From contig NZ_JAAUWW010000022.1 of NCBI RefSeq assembly GCF_014694375.1, positions 1 to 52,243 on the forward strand: a DNA stretch of 52,243 nt, in the 5' to 3' direction. The notes under the pieces were generated by a model that was not told the origin of the DNA, did not search any database, and saw nothing but the letters and a program-made list of their open reading frames with translations. The position numbers and the translations under genes are program-made. This DNA comes from Vibrio sp. S17_S38. GTDB taxonomy: Bacteria; Pseudomonadota; Gammaproteobacteria; Enterobacterales; Vibrionaceae. Of the stretch, positions 31,401 through 39,476 are shown in pieces (positions within the stretch are counted from its first letter, which is position 1; every line of letters starts with the position of its first letter).

Positions 31401-31899
31401 CCATCACACCAACGACAAACCACGATACTTGCAGATCTTGGTACCCGAGGTAATCCATTAAATTTGGGGCAACTAAATCCAACCCCATAGTGATCCCACG
31501 CAGTTGCAATGCAATATACGGCAAGATCCCAATCACGGCGATTAAGGTCACCGTAATGGCTAAACCTTGTGACTTTCCATATCGCGCGGCAATAAAATCA
31601 GCAATGGAAGTAATGTGCTCGCGTTTAGTAATTAAGATTAAACGTGCGAGGATACGCCAACCAAAAGTAAAAACGATAATAGGTGCAAGGTAGATAGGAA
31701 GAAATGACCAAAAATCTAAGCTGGCTTGCCCAACCGTGCCAAAGAAAGTCCATGAGGTGCAGTACACCGCGATCGATAAACTGTAGACCCAAGGTCGCCA
31801 TTTAAATAACCAACTTTTTTGACGATCACCGTACCAAGCAATTAAAAACAATACGCCTAAATAGGCCAGTGATACGGGAATTACAATCCATCCTTGCAT
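28444..31899 (-). CDS. crbS: Hybrid sensor kinase with sodium/solute symporter domain, CrbS-like
   Basis: Membrane sensor whose N-terminal ~530 residues are a PutP-type SSS domain of about 13 helices (from IPVSLAYLGVLFLIAWYG), followed by a linker, a PAS-like domain (about 630-745, EHISQGIAVVDKQLRLVAWN), a coiled coil, the HisKA domain with His798 in AAVSHDLMQPLN, the HATPase (DNGIGIP, GLGLGLAIARG) and a C-terminal receiver with Asp1086 in VFSDYHLD. This layout is CrbS/CbrA/MxtR. In Vibrio, CrbS with the regulator CrbR controls the acetate switch, including acs, and acs is 7.5 kb away here. No crbR is in the window. The ATG at 31899 (GAGG upstream) was chosen over one 33 bp earlier. The receiver suggests internal phosphate transfer. 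Confidence 0.88.
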   Translation of the reverse strand: MQGWIVIPVSLAYLGVLFLIAWYGDRQKSWLFKWRPWVYSLSIAVYCTSWTFFGTVGQASLDFWSFLPIYLAPIIVFTFGWRILARLILITKREHITSIADFIAARYGKSQGLAITVTLIAVIGILPYIALQLRGITMGLDLVAPNLMDYLGYQDLQVSWFVVGVMAMFTMLFGTRHIDNTEHHRGIMMAIAFESIVKLVAFLLVGVFVLMLIINTPDISLPKLAQQYYQSPNIPTLVIHMFLTMAAIICLPRQFHTTIVENDQARDLHTARRVFPVYLFLMGLFVLPVAWAGQHFLPGTSADAYVINLPLSVGSETIALLAYLGGTSAASGMVIVSTIALTIMVSNDLVWPMLLRRMRLSNAKPKQISGLLLNVRRGLIALLLLGAWGFYQVLDRVSSLSVIGLLSFAAIAQFAPAVLGGMYWRKGNRKGVYAGLLFGMLVWLATLMLQTNMLAGSDKTNLLLWLLTPPEWLQILKLKASDWGMALSLIINTLAYIFVSLITRSSLSERLQAASFVGTPLPENEDVSLYQSRVSVAELEMLASRFVGRKRARHAFQLFWKQQQHTLMPQQQASAQLIRHTERVLAGVFGASSSRLVLTSALQGRNMQLEEVAAIVDEASELYDFSRGLLQGAIEHISQGIAVVDKQLRLVAWNQRYLEQFEFPPGLIQVGRPIADVIRHNAEQGLCGPGDPDSHVRRRVKHLERGTKHTSSRVREDGQVIEVQGNPMPGGGFVMSFSDITAFRRAEQALKEANETLEDRVQVRTQELEILNTQLISANQSAEHALQSKSRLLAAVSHDLMQPLNAARLFASSLTETAQDQNTKQFSAHIESALGAAEDLIGDLLDISRLESGNVPTEIKSFALHEVLDNLDAEFSVLATQQKIEFNRIPSSVVVKSDPKLLRRILQNLLTNAFRYSQKEDEQAKVVLGVRHLHRRSQNPQIKIEVWDNGIGIPDEQQSEIFEEFTRVDQNRADQGLGLGLAIARGIARLLDHKVELRSWPGKGTVFSVTLDVGILLPQKPSLIPTLPHAPLANIKVLCVDNEPDILLGMKSLLARWGCEVKTALNLQQSLQAMDNDWYPEVVFSDYHLDNGRTGLEVLLHLRNQLGDGFEGVIISADRSPEVSQMIQNEGFKLLAKPVKPLKLRAILDGL

Positions 31900-31950
31900 A
31901 ACACCTCGGTTCCGCTGTCCATATTCCGTCATCCATACGGAAGTTAAATA

Positions 31951-31994
31951 AAAGCCTCAAATCCAGTATTAATAATACCGTGAATCGAGGCTTA
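31951..31994 (-). terminator. Terminator after the HcaT-like gene
   Basis: AAGCCTC (31952-31958) pairs with GAGGCTT (31987-31993); an inner stem (AGTATTA/TAATACC-like) extends the hairpin, and the minus strand continues TTTATTT. It separates the permease from crbS. Confidence 0.65.
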
Positions 31995-32025
31995 AATTGT
32001 GCATTGCACAGAAGCTTGTCTCAAT

Positions 32026-33198
32026 CTATTTTACTGGGATCTGTGCAGCGACTACTGATTTTGGCTCATCCAGTTTAACAAATAATGCCAATACGCCCAT
32101 TGCAGCCATCACCCAGAAGATGCCTCCATCCCATAATTGGAATCCCCAGCCACTTAATGCCGTCATCACTGCCACAAAACCGCCCATTGGAATCGCATTA
32201 TATAAAGCCTGTAATGCCACCATTTGATTATCATCCACTTGTTGGATATAACGAATCGTCGCAAAGTGAGCCACGGCAAATGTCACGCCATGCAGCAGTT
32301 GAAATATCACCAACGGCAAAACATCAGTACTAATGGCAAGCCCACTCCAACGCACAATCACACCCGTTGCCGACAATAAAAACATTGCTCTTAAGCTCCA
32401 ATGGGCAAACAAACGACCACTAAAGGCAAACATTAATACTTCCGACACCACTGAAATACTCCAGAGATAGCCCACAACGGACTCTGAAATACCTAACTGT
32501 TTCCAATAAATCGCACTAAAACTGTAGTAAGCCGCATGAGACCCTTGAATCAATGCAATTAAAAATAAGAATTTAATGACATGAGGTTGCTTTAATATTG
32601 CCCATAGTTTTGGTCTTGCTTTCTGGTGTAGATCAGCCGAAGAAACGGGTAATACAGACGGAGAGCGCAACGATAAAATTAACGTAGCAAATAACCCCCC
32701 AATCACGGTATAAACGATCATCGAGCTACCAAAACCGTCCACTAAATATCCCACTAAAGTGGACGCGACAATAAAAGAGACCGAACCCCATAAGCGACTG
32801 CGACCATAATCCAATAACTTTAATTTACTGTAGTGATTCGCCATCGCATCAGACAATGGGATCCCTGGGCCAAAGCAGGCATTAAAGCCAATGGTCACCA
32901 GAGCCAACAACCAAAAATTCCCACCAGTAAAGAAATAAGCAATAGCAAAAAGAAGTGCGGCAAAGGTACAGAGACGCAAAGCAGGCATTAAATGTTCGAC
33001 TTTATGCAAACGTGGCGTTAAGACTAAATTGGTTAAACACCGAGTTGCAAAACCGATACCAATTAATAGGCCAATATCGCTGGCTGAAACACCTTGATCT
33101 GAAAACCATAATCCCCAAAAAGGTAAATACACCCCATAAGCAAAAAAGAAACCGCCAAAATACTGAGAGACCCAACCGAAAGGAGATGGTTTAAACAT
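32026..33198 (-). CDS. MFS permease of the HcaT (3-phenylpropionate) family
   Basis: Inner-membrane major-facilitator transporter. The 390-aa protein has 12 helices in two halves and is close to E. coli HcaT throughout, for example YGVYLPFWGLWFSDQG, LDYGRSRLWGSVSFIVAS, GSHAAYYSFSAIYWKQLG and VGYLWSISVVSEVL. HcaT was assigned to 3-phenylpropionate uptake, but no aromatic-degradation genes are nearby, so the true substrate is open; nucleoside-like permeases of the same family are an alternative. Start at 33198. It diverges from macA across about 320 bp and has its own terminator before crbS. Confidence 0.85.
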   Translation of the reverse strand: MFKPSPFGWVSQYFGGFFFAYGVYLPFWGLWFSDQGVSASDIGLLIGIGFATRCLTNLVLTPRLHKVEHLMPALRLCTFAALLFAIAYFFTGGNFWLLALVTIGFNACFGPGIPLSDAMANHYSKLKLLDYGRSRLWGSVSFIVASTLVGYLVDGFGSSMIVYTVIGGLFATLILSLRSPSVLPVSSADLHQKARPKLWAILKQPHVIKFLFLIALIQGSHAAYYSFSAIYWKQLGISESVVGYLWSISVVSEVLMFAFSGRLFAHWSLRAMFLLSATGVIVRWSGLAISTDVLPLVIFQLLHGVTFAVAHFATIRYIQQVDDNQMVALQALYNAIPMGGFVAVMTALSGWGFQLWDGGIFWVMAAMGVLALFVKLDEPKSVVAAQIPVK

Positions 33199-33517
33199 GT
33201 GACTACAAACTCTGAAAAATAAAAGAAAAGTATTATGCCTAGCGTAAAAAGGAATTCACACTAAAGAACACACGACGCTAAAAGTAATTCGCATTACTGT
33301 GAGATGTGAAGTGATAAACAGATTCATTCTTTACGCTTTTTTACGTTATGGATCAACATATTTACATTGAACCAATTTATACTCACATTAACGCCATATA
33401 ATTTATTTATCGTATAACGAATTCAAATTTCCTTCTATTTACGGCGGCATGAAATCATACTGGCAAACGGTTTTCATACCATTGGTAATAGACGCACAAA
33501 CCCAAACGGATAAATCA
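33199..33517. promoter_or_regulatory. Divergent promoter region between the HcaT-like gene and macA
   Basis: 319 bp, A/T-rich. It holds a 16-bp palindrome, AGTAATTCGCATTACT (33283-33298), that could be an operator, and a -10-like TATAAT (33397-33402) facing macA without a convincing -35. An in-frame ATG for macA at 33449 lies in it. Nothing else was seen. Confidence 0.4.
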
Positions 33518-34693
33518 GTGAAAAAATTCCCTAAAAAATATTGGCTCGTTGGCCTAGTGGTTATATCCGGTGGCTATTATTATTGGCACTCTCAAACCAA
33601 TACCGCCCCAACACAGAACTATGCCACCGTTACTGTTCATACGGGTGATATAGAGCAAACCGTTCTCGCCAATGGCATGTTACAGGCTTCTAAATTGGTT
33701 AATATCGGGGCGCAAGTTTCTGGTCAAATCAAAAACCTCGCGGTGAATTTAGGTGATGAAGTAAAACAAGGTGATTTGATCGCTCAAATTGATGACCTCA
33801 CTCAACAAAATAATCTCAAAGAATCTATCGCCTCTTTAAATAGTATTAATGCTCAAATTGAGGCGAAACGTGCACAAATATACCAAGCTCAACTAGAGTT
33901 TAATCGTCAAAAAAGTATGCTCGCCGCCAGAGCAAGCTCCAAAGCCGATTACGATACTGCGCAAGCAACACTCACCGTTTATAAAGCAGAATCCAAACAA
34001 CTCGAAGCGCAAAAACAACAAGCAATTATAAAAGTGGATACCGGTAAACTCGATCTAGGTTACACCACTATTGCAGCGCCCATTGACGGTACTGTGGTTT
34101 ACACCGCCGTTGAAACTGGGCAAACCGTTAACGCCAATCAAACCACACCGACCATAATTGAACTGGCGCAACTCGATACCATGACCATCAAAGCACAAAT
34201 CTCAGAAGCCGATGTGGTTGATGTAAAACTAGGACAAGAGGTCTACTTCACCATATTAGGTCGACCTGATCATCCTTATCGAGCCAAATTACGAGCAATC
34301 GAACCGGGGCCGACGTTAATGAATGGCAATGATAGCGTGCTCACGATTGGTGACAGTGATGCTATTTATTTCAATGGCTTATTTGATGTAAACAACCCTG
34401 ATCGAGTATTACGCATCGGTATGACGGCGCAAGTATCGATTGTCTTGAATAAAGCGAAAGACGCTCTTCTAGTACCTTCACAGGTATTAACAAAAAACGC
34501 CAAAGGCCAAGGTTATCAAATTCCAGTATTAGTGAATGGTCAAGTCGAACAGCGTCAAGTCAAAGTGGGTTTAAACAATAAAGTGAACGCGCAAATTTTA
34601 TCTGGCGTGAAAGCTGGCGATGAAGTAGTGGTTGGTATTGCAACCATAGGCGCACCTTCACCATCCGATCGTAAATCGCGTGTAAGGTTGTAA
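33518..34693 (+). CDS. macA: Macrolide export periplasmic adaptor MacA
   Basis: Membrane-fusion protein that links MacB to an outer-membrane TolC channel for export of macrolides, enterotoxin or other amphipathic molecules. From the chosen GTG start the protein is 391 aa: one N-terminal membrane anchor ([16 protein letters not shown]), a lipoyl half-motif ([20 protein letters not shown]), an alpha-hairpin coiled coil (about 85-160), the second lipoyl half ([11 protein letters not shown]), then beta-barrel and membrane-proximal domains. GTG at 33518 has GGA 7 bp upstream and matches the MacA N-terminus; an in-frame ATG at 33449 would add 23 residues. It is 2 bp from macB. No tolC is near. Confidence 0.9.
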   Translation: MKKFPKKYWLVGLVVISGGYYYWHSQTNTAPTQNYATVTVHTGDIEQTVLANGMLQASKLVNIGAQVSGQIKNLAVNLGDEVKQGDLIAQIDDLTQQNNLKESIASLNSINAQIEAKRAQIYQAQLEFNRQKSMLAARASSKADYDTAQATLTVYKAESKQLEAQKQQAIIKVDTGKLDLGYTTIAAPIDGTVVYTAVETGQTVNANQTTPTIIELAQLDTMTIKAQISEADVVDVKLGQEVYFTILGRPDHPYRAKLRAIEPGPTLMNGNDSVLTIGDSDAIYFNGLFDVNNPDRVLRIGMTAQVSIVLNKAKDALLVPSQVLTKNAKGQGYQIPVLVNGQVEQRQVKVGLNNKVNAQILSGVKAGDEVVVGIATIGAPSPSDRKSRVRL

Positions 34694-34695
34694 TC

Positions 34696-36648
34696 ATGAC
34701 TGATGCGTTATTGCATATCTCCGGCGTATCACGTTGTTTTTCAGCTGGAGAGCAACAACTTACCGTTCTCAACAACGTTGATTTAGAAATAAAACGTGGC
34801 GAGATGGTCGCCATTGTCGGCGCTTCAGGTTCTGGAAAATCCACATTAATGAATATTCTTGGTTGTTTGGACAAACCATCCAAAGGCCAATATTTTATTA
34901 ATGGACAAGACACCTCCCAAATGGAAGTGGATCAACTCGCCGCCCTACGCCGAGAACACTTTGGTTTTATTTTCCAACGATACCATTTACTCGGAGATCT
35001 AAATGCGGTCGCCAATGTTGAAGTGCCAGCCGTCTACGCAGGAAAGAGTAAACACTCTCGCCATAAACGCGCCGAAGAATTATTAACCCGATTGGGCTTA
35101 GGAACTCGCTTAGATCACAAGCCCAGCCAACTCAGTGGTGGCCAGCAGCAACGAGTTAGTGTTGCGCGAGCCTTGATGAATGGTGGCGATGTCATTTTAG
35201 CTGATGAACCAACCGGTGCATTAGACAGCCACAGCGGCAAAGAAATGATGCTGTTACTGCAAGAGTTGCATCAAGATGGCCACACGATCATCTTGGTTAC
35301 TCACGATATGGATGTGGCACAATTTGCCGACCGCATTATCGAAATCAAAGATGGTGAAATAATCCAAGATTATCTCAACAATAAAGATCGAATCACCACT
35401 CAAAAGCAATTAGAACCACGATCTGCTAAGAGCAAAAATATAATCTCAACCCAAATCGATCGTATTAGTGAAGCCTTTAAAATGGCGCTCATTGCCATGT
35501 CGAGTCACCGCTTACGCACCTTTCTAACTATGCTGGGCATCATTATTGGTATTGCGTCGGTCGTCTCCGTGGTGGCTCTTGGCTCAGGCACCCAACAACA
35601 AATCTTACAAAACATCTCATCACTTGGCACCAACACCATTGATGTTAGACCCGGTACAGGATTTGGTGACAGGCGATCGGGACGTATAAAAACTTTAACG
35701 GCTGCGGATGCTAAAGCCCTAGAAAACCTACCTTTCATTGATAGTGTTACGCCGAGCGTCAGCACATCAGTAACTATTCGTGCCGGAAATCAAGCTGTAA
35801 CGGGCAGCGTTCAAGGTGTAGGTCCTGCTTATTTTCGTGTTTACGATTACCAGCTAAACCAAGGCCAATTTTGGGATGAAAACAGTATCAAAACCCTTGC
35901 TCAAGAAGCCGTGATTGACAGCAACACCAGCCAAGAATTATTCGATGACGCGAATCCAATTGGTCAGGTGATCTTTTTAGGTCGGTTACCGGTTAGGATC
36001 ATTGGTGTCACCAAACCCAAAGATCAAGCATTTGGACGCAGCGATACGTTGAATGTTTGGATACCTTACACCACGGTTGCAGGGCGCATGCTGGGGCAAA
36101 ATTACTTAAACAGCATTAGCATTCGGCTTAATCCAGAAGTACCAAGCGATGCTGCTGAGCAAAGTATTATATCCTTGTTAACCATACGCCACGGCACGGA
36201 AGATTTTTTTACCATCAATAGCGATACCATTCGTCAAAACATAGAAAAAACCACTGCCACTATGACACTACTCATTTCTGCGATTGCCGTCATTTCGTTG
36301 ATCGTCGGTGGTATTGGAGTCATGAATATTATGTTGGTCTCCGTCACCGAACGAACCCGTGAAATTGGTGTTCGCATGGCGGTTGGCGCAAGACAAAGCG
36401 ACATTTTACGTCAGTTTTTAATCGAAGCGATTTTAGTGTGTTTATTTGGTGGTCTATTGGGCATTGGCTTAGCTTATTTACTCGGCTTTGCATTGCAATC
36501 CAGTGGCGCGGGTTTCCAAATGATCTACTCATCGAATTCCATTATTGCGGCATTCTTATGCTCGACTTTAATTGGCGTATTATTTGGATTTTTACCTGCT
36601 CAGAATGCGGCAAAATTGGATCCCATTGATGCATTAGCAAGAGATTAA
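34696..36648 (+). CDS. macB: Macrolide export ATP-binding/permease protein MacB
   Basis: Inner-membrane ABC transporter that drives a mechanotransmission-type export through MacA and TolC. The 650-aa protein has the N-terminal ATPase with Walker A GASGSGKS (42-49), signature [15 protein letters not shown], Walker [14 protein letters not shown] and switch His in LVTHD; then a membrane segment near 265-290, a large periplasmic domain, and three C-terminal helices containing the MacB/FtsX signature ([26 protein letters not shown]). It ends 172 bp before the next gene. Length equals E. coli MacB. Confidence 0.96.
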   Translation: MTDALLHISGVSRCFSAGEQQLTVLNNVDLEIKRGEMVAIVGASGSGKSTLMNILGCLDKPSKGQYFINGQDTSQMEVDQLAALRREHFGFIFQRYHLLGDLNAVANVEVPAVYAGKSKHSRHKRAEELLTRLGLGTRLDHKPSQLSGGQQQRVSVARALMNGGDVILADEPTGALDSHSGKEMMLLLQELHQDGHTIILVTHDMDVAQFADRIIEIKDGEIIQDYLNNKDRITTQKQLEPRSAKSKNIISTQIDRISEAFKMALIAMSSHRLRTFLTMLGIIIGIASVVSVVALGSGTQQQILQNISSLGTNTIDVRPGTGFGDRRSGRIKTLTAADAKALENLPFIDSVTPSVSTSVTIRAGNQAVTGSVQGVGPAYFRVYDYQLNQGQFWDENSIKTLAQEAVIDSNTSQELFDDANPIGQVIFLGRLPVRIIGVTKPKDQAFGRSDTLNVWIPYTTVAGRMLGQNYLNSISIRLNPEVPSDAAEQSIISLLTIRHGTEDFFTINSDTIRQNIEKTTATMTLLISAIAVISLIVGGIGVMNIMLVSVTERTREIGVRMAVGARQSDILRQFLIEAILVCLFGGLLGIGLAYLLGFALQSSGAGFQMIYSSNSIIAAFLCSTLIGVLFGFLPAQNAAKLDPIDALARD

Positions 36649-36664
36649 AATCGATCGTCACTCT

Positions 36665-36693
36665 TGATAAAAGCGCTACTGATAAAAGCGCTA
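36665..36693 (+). repeat. Two direct copies of TGATAAAAGCGCTA
   Basis: Copies at 36665-36678 and 36680-36693, one base apart, each with the palindrome AGCGCT. They follow the macB stop by 16 bp and precede the DUF294 gene. They could be a duplicated protein-binding site or a replication-slippage product; two T runs that would mark a terminator are absent. Confidence 0.7.
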
Positions 36694-36709
36694 TTCGACT
36701 GAGGCCATA

Positions 36710-36719
36710 GACCAAAGTC
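36710..36719. promoter_or_regulatory. Candidate NarL/LuxR-type operator
   Basis: GACCAAAGTC is an inverted repeat (GAC-N4-GTC) about 100 bp upstream of the DUF294 start. CrbR, the partner of CrbS, is a LuxR/NarL-family regulator and such proteins bind short inverted repeats of this kind, so an acetate-switch role is possible. This is an inference from one copy; the acs upstream region has only a half-match (CCTAAAGTC at about 39360). Confidence 0.25.
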
Positions 36720-36820
36720 GTCTAGCGGTACATAGTAATATTAGTCACACTCATCTTGCTCCAGTTATGGGGGAACGATCGCCGCCAACGCCGCGACACC
36801 TTCAAGTAAGAAGAGTATTA

Positions 36821-38614
36821 ATGCCTGATAAATTCAACATGACATTGGCTCCATTCGACTGCTTAACCAAGCGAGAACAAGCACGCTTACGCCAAAGTTT
36901 GGATGTGGCTTATTTTCGTGAATACGACACTATTTTATCGCCAAATCAAGATTGCGAAGTGCTGCATATTGTCATTAAAGGAGCGGTAGAAGAAACAGAT
37001 ACACAAGGGAAAGAGGTTTTTGCCCATTACACCCCTGATGATATGTTTGATGTGAGAGCACAATTAGATGGCATAACTAAACATCGCTACACCGCGCTTG
37101 AAGATACATTAAGTTATTTATTACCACGTAGCGTCTTCCAAGAGTTCTATCAACATAATCTCGATTTCGCCGCTTACTTTGATAGCAACTTAACCAAGCG
37201 TCAGTCTCTTTTAAAGAGTGCTCATCAGCAACAAAATTTAGCAGAGTTTATTTTAACCAAAATCGACAGCCATATTTACCAAGCACCCTTAATTTTCACG
37301 CCACAAGATTCTCTGCAATATGTCACATCAAAAATGCAGTTAAAAAAGATCGATGCTGCCTTGGTTGAAATAAAAGCCAATGATTATGCCATCGTCACTC
37401 GTACCGACTTATTGCACGCCATTGCATTAAATGGTCACTCGCTTCAAACGCCAGTACAAAATATTGCTACTTACCCGGTGCACGCCATTGAGCATGGTGA
37501 GTACCTATTTGATGCCATGATCCGCATGACTCGAAATCGTTGTAAACGCTTGATGGTAAAACGCGGCTCAACCGCTATTGGTATGTTGGATATAACCCAA
37601 GTATTGTCGGCATTTTCAACCCATTCGCACGTATTAAGCTTGCGCATTTCGAATGCCACAAGCATTGAAGAACTGGCACTCGCTGCGCATCAACAGCGAG
37701 AACTTGTCACCAACTTACATAAAAACGGTATTCGCACCCGCTTTATGATGGAGCTTATCGCCGCTCTTAATGAACACATTATCGAAAAAGCTTTTGAGCT
37801 CATTGTCCCTAAAAATCTGCATGACCACTGCTGTTTATTAGTATTAGGATCTGAAGGCCGTGGTGAACAAATACTTAAAACAGACCAAGATAACGCCTTA
37901 ATTATTAAAGATGGCCTACATTGGCACCAGTTTTCACCGCTCATGGATAAGTTAACTCATACCCTGCAACAACTCGGTTATCCATTGTGTAAAGGGCAAG
38001 TGATGGTGAGCAACCCTGATTGGGTCAAATCACAATTAGACTGGAAGAAGAGCTTATCAGCTTGGGCGCAAAGCAATACGCCACATTCCGTTATGTCTCT
38101 GGCTATTATGGCCGATGCATTAGCAATTGCCGGAAACACCCAACTACTCTCACCGGTCAAACAACACTTACACAACCTTATGCAGCAACAGTCATTATTA
38201 CTCATGCAGTTCGCCCGCCCGGCTTTAGGTTTTGCGGTGCCTTTAACCTTATTTGGTCAAGTAAAACAAAACAAACAAGGCATCGATATTAAACAAGGCG
38301 GTATTTTCCCTATTGTGCATGGCATTCGAACACTGGCGTTAGAATATGGCATTACCGCCACCAATACTTTTGAACGAATTGAAAAACTGGAACAAAAACA
38401 GGTATTAGCTACGCTCACCAAAGACAACTTATCAGAGGCTTTAAAGCTCTTTTTAAAATGGCGGTTAACCCAACAATTACAACTTAATCATCACCATAAC
38501 ATTTTAGACACCAAACTACTTAACCGAACCGAACGCGACCTATTACGCCACAGCTTACATGCCGTGAAAAAATTCAAACAGTGGCTTCGTTATCACTATC
38601 AAATTATAGATTAA
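36821..38614 (+). CDS. cNMP-binding, CBS and nucleotidyltransferase (DUF294) protein
   Basis: Predicted cytosolic signalling protein. The 597-aa protein has an N-terminal cyclic-nucleotide-binding-like domain (about 15-110, VLHIVIKGAVEETD), a pair of CBS motifs (about 150-265), a GlnD-like nucleotidyltransferase domain with GSEGRGEQ (343-350) and the metal-binding pair Asp355/Asp357 (KTDQDNALI), and a helical DUF294 C-terminal domain (about 450-590). The catalytic residues look intact. The start was set at the ATG at 36821 with GAAGAG upstream; a frame from 36767 is longer but has no ribosome site. It is followed after 22 bp by the exonuclease gene, and then acs. The substrate is unknown; transfer of a nucleotide to a protein in response to a ligand is the obvious guess. 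Confidence 0.88.
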   Translation: MPDKFNMTLAPFDCLTKREQARLRQSLDVAYFREYDTILSPNQDCEVLHIVIKGAVEETDTQGKEVFAHYTPDDMFDVRAQLDGITKHRYTALEDTLSYLLPRSVFQEFYQHNLDFAAYFDSNLTKRQSLLKSAHQQQNLAEFILTKIDSHIYQAPLIFTPQDSLQYVTSKMQLKKIDAALVEIKANDYAIVTRTDLLHAIALNGHSLQTPVQNIATYPVHAIEHGEYLFDAMIRMTRNRCKRLMVKRGSTAIGMLDITQVLSAFSTHSHVLSLRISNATSIEELALAAHQQRELVTNLHKNGIRTRFMMELIAALNEHIIEKAFELIVPKNLHDHCCLLVLGSEGRGEQILKTDQDNALIIKDGLHWHQFSPLMDKLTHTLQQLGYPLCKGQVMVSNPDWVKSQLDWKKSLSAWAQSNTPHSVMSLAIMADALAIAGNTQLLSPVKQHLHNLMQQQSLLLMQFARPALGFAVPLTLFGQVKQNKQGIDIKQGGIFPIVHGIRTLALEYGITATNTFERIEKLEQKQVLATLTKDNLSEALKLFLKWRLTQQLQLNHHHNILDTKLLNRTERDLLRHSLHAVKKFKQWLRYHYQIID

Positions 38615-38636
38615 AGTACACTTTGAGGAATGATAA

Positions 38637-39278
38637 ATGAATCTACTACAACGACTCTGGTGGTCATACCGATTGAAAGGATCGGACTATCAATATTTAT
38701 TTCGTCGAGATAAGACCAATAAAGCAGTCCAGAAAGAATACATTTCGCTGGATTGTGAAACCACCAGCTTAAATCCAGCACAAGCGGAGCTAGTAACAAT
38801 AGCGGCAACCAGAATTATTGGTAATAAAATCATCACCAGCCAACCTTTTCATATTCGCCTTAAAGCGCCACAATCTCTCGATCAAGGCTCGGTACGAATC
38901 CATCACTTACGTCACCATGATCTGCATAATGGTTACCATGAAATTGATGGTATTAAGGCTCTGTTAGCTTTTATCGGTAATCGTCCTTTGGTGGGTTACC
39001 ACATCCGCTACGACAAGGCGATTTTAGATCGTGCTTGTAAAAAACATTTAGGCTTTCCTCTGCCCAATCCATTAATTGAAGTCAGTCAGTTATATCATCA
39101 AAGACTTGAGCGCTTATTACCAAACGCCTATTTTGATCTCAGCCTAGAAACTATCTGTCGTCATTTAGATTTACCCATCCAGCAACGGCATGATGCTCTA
39201 CAAGATACAATTACCGCCGCATTAATTTATGTCCGCTTGACCTATGGATCACAACCTACACCTTTCATTACTAAGTAA
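38637..39278 (+). CDS. DnaQ-like 3'-5' exonuclease
   Basis: DEDDh-family exonuclease. The 213-aa protein has Exo I with Asp39 and Glu41 (LDCETTSLNP), Exo II with Asp126 (YHIRYDKAILDRA) and Exo III with His185 and Asp190 (RHDALQDTITAALIY), so the active site is complete. It lacks the C-terminal clamp/alpha-binding tail of the replicative epsilon subunit and has its own basic N-terminus (LWWSYRLKGSDYQYLF). Such short proteins are often mis-named DNA polymerase III epsilon. It is co-transcribed with the DUF294 gene (22-bp gap) and precedes acs by 198 bp. Its nucleic-acid substrate is not known. Confidence 0.88.
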   Translation: MNLLQRLWWSYRLKGSDYQYLFRRDKTNKAVQKEYISLDCETTSLNPAQAELVTIAATRIIGNKIITSQPFHIRLKAPQSLDQGSVRIHHLRHHDLHNGYHEIDGIKALLAFIGNRPLVGYHIRYDKAILDRACKKHLGFPLPNPLIEVSQLYHQRLERLLPNAYFDLSLETICRHLDLPIQQRHDALQDTITAALIYVRLTYGSQPTPFITK

Positions 39279-39476
39279 AAATACCTTTTCAGAACTAGAA
39301 TATAAGTCTCATTTTGTGTGATTCATCGCATAAAAAAACCAATAAATTCAATATTTAATCCTAAAGTCTAATTGTGATGAGATAAGGATAAGCAGACAGT
39401 TGACGTACAAGAAAAAATACAATCACCAGCATTAAGATGAACTAATTAAGAGTCTGACTCATCCAAGGAGAGAATT

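Noticed and set aside
39310..39385. CRP sites upstream of acs
   Set aside because: Only single TGTGA half-sites were found; the other halves (GCATA, AAGGA) do not match TCACA, so no site is called.
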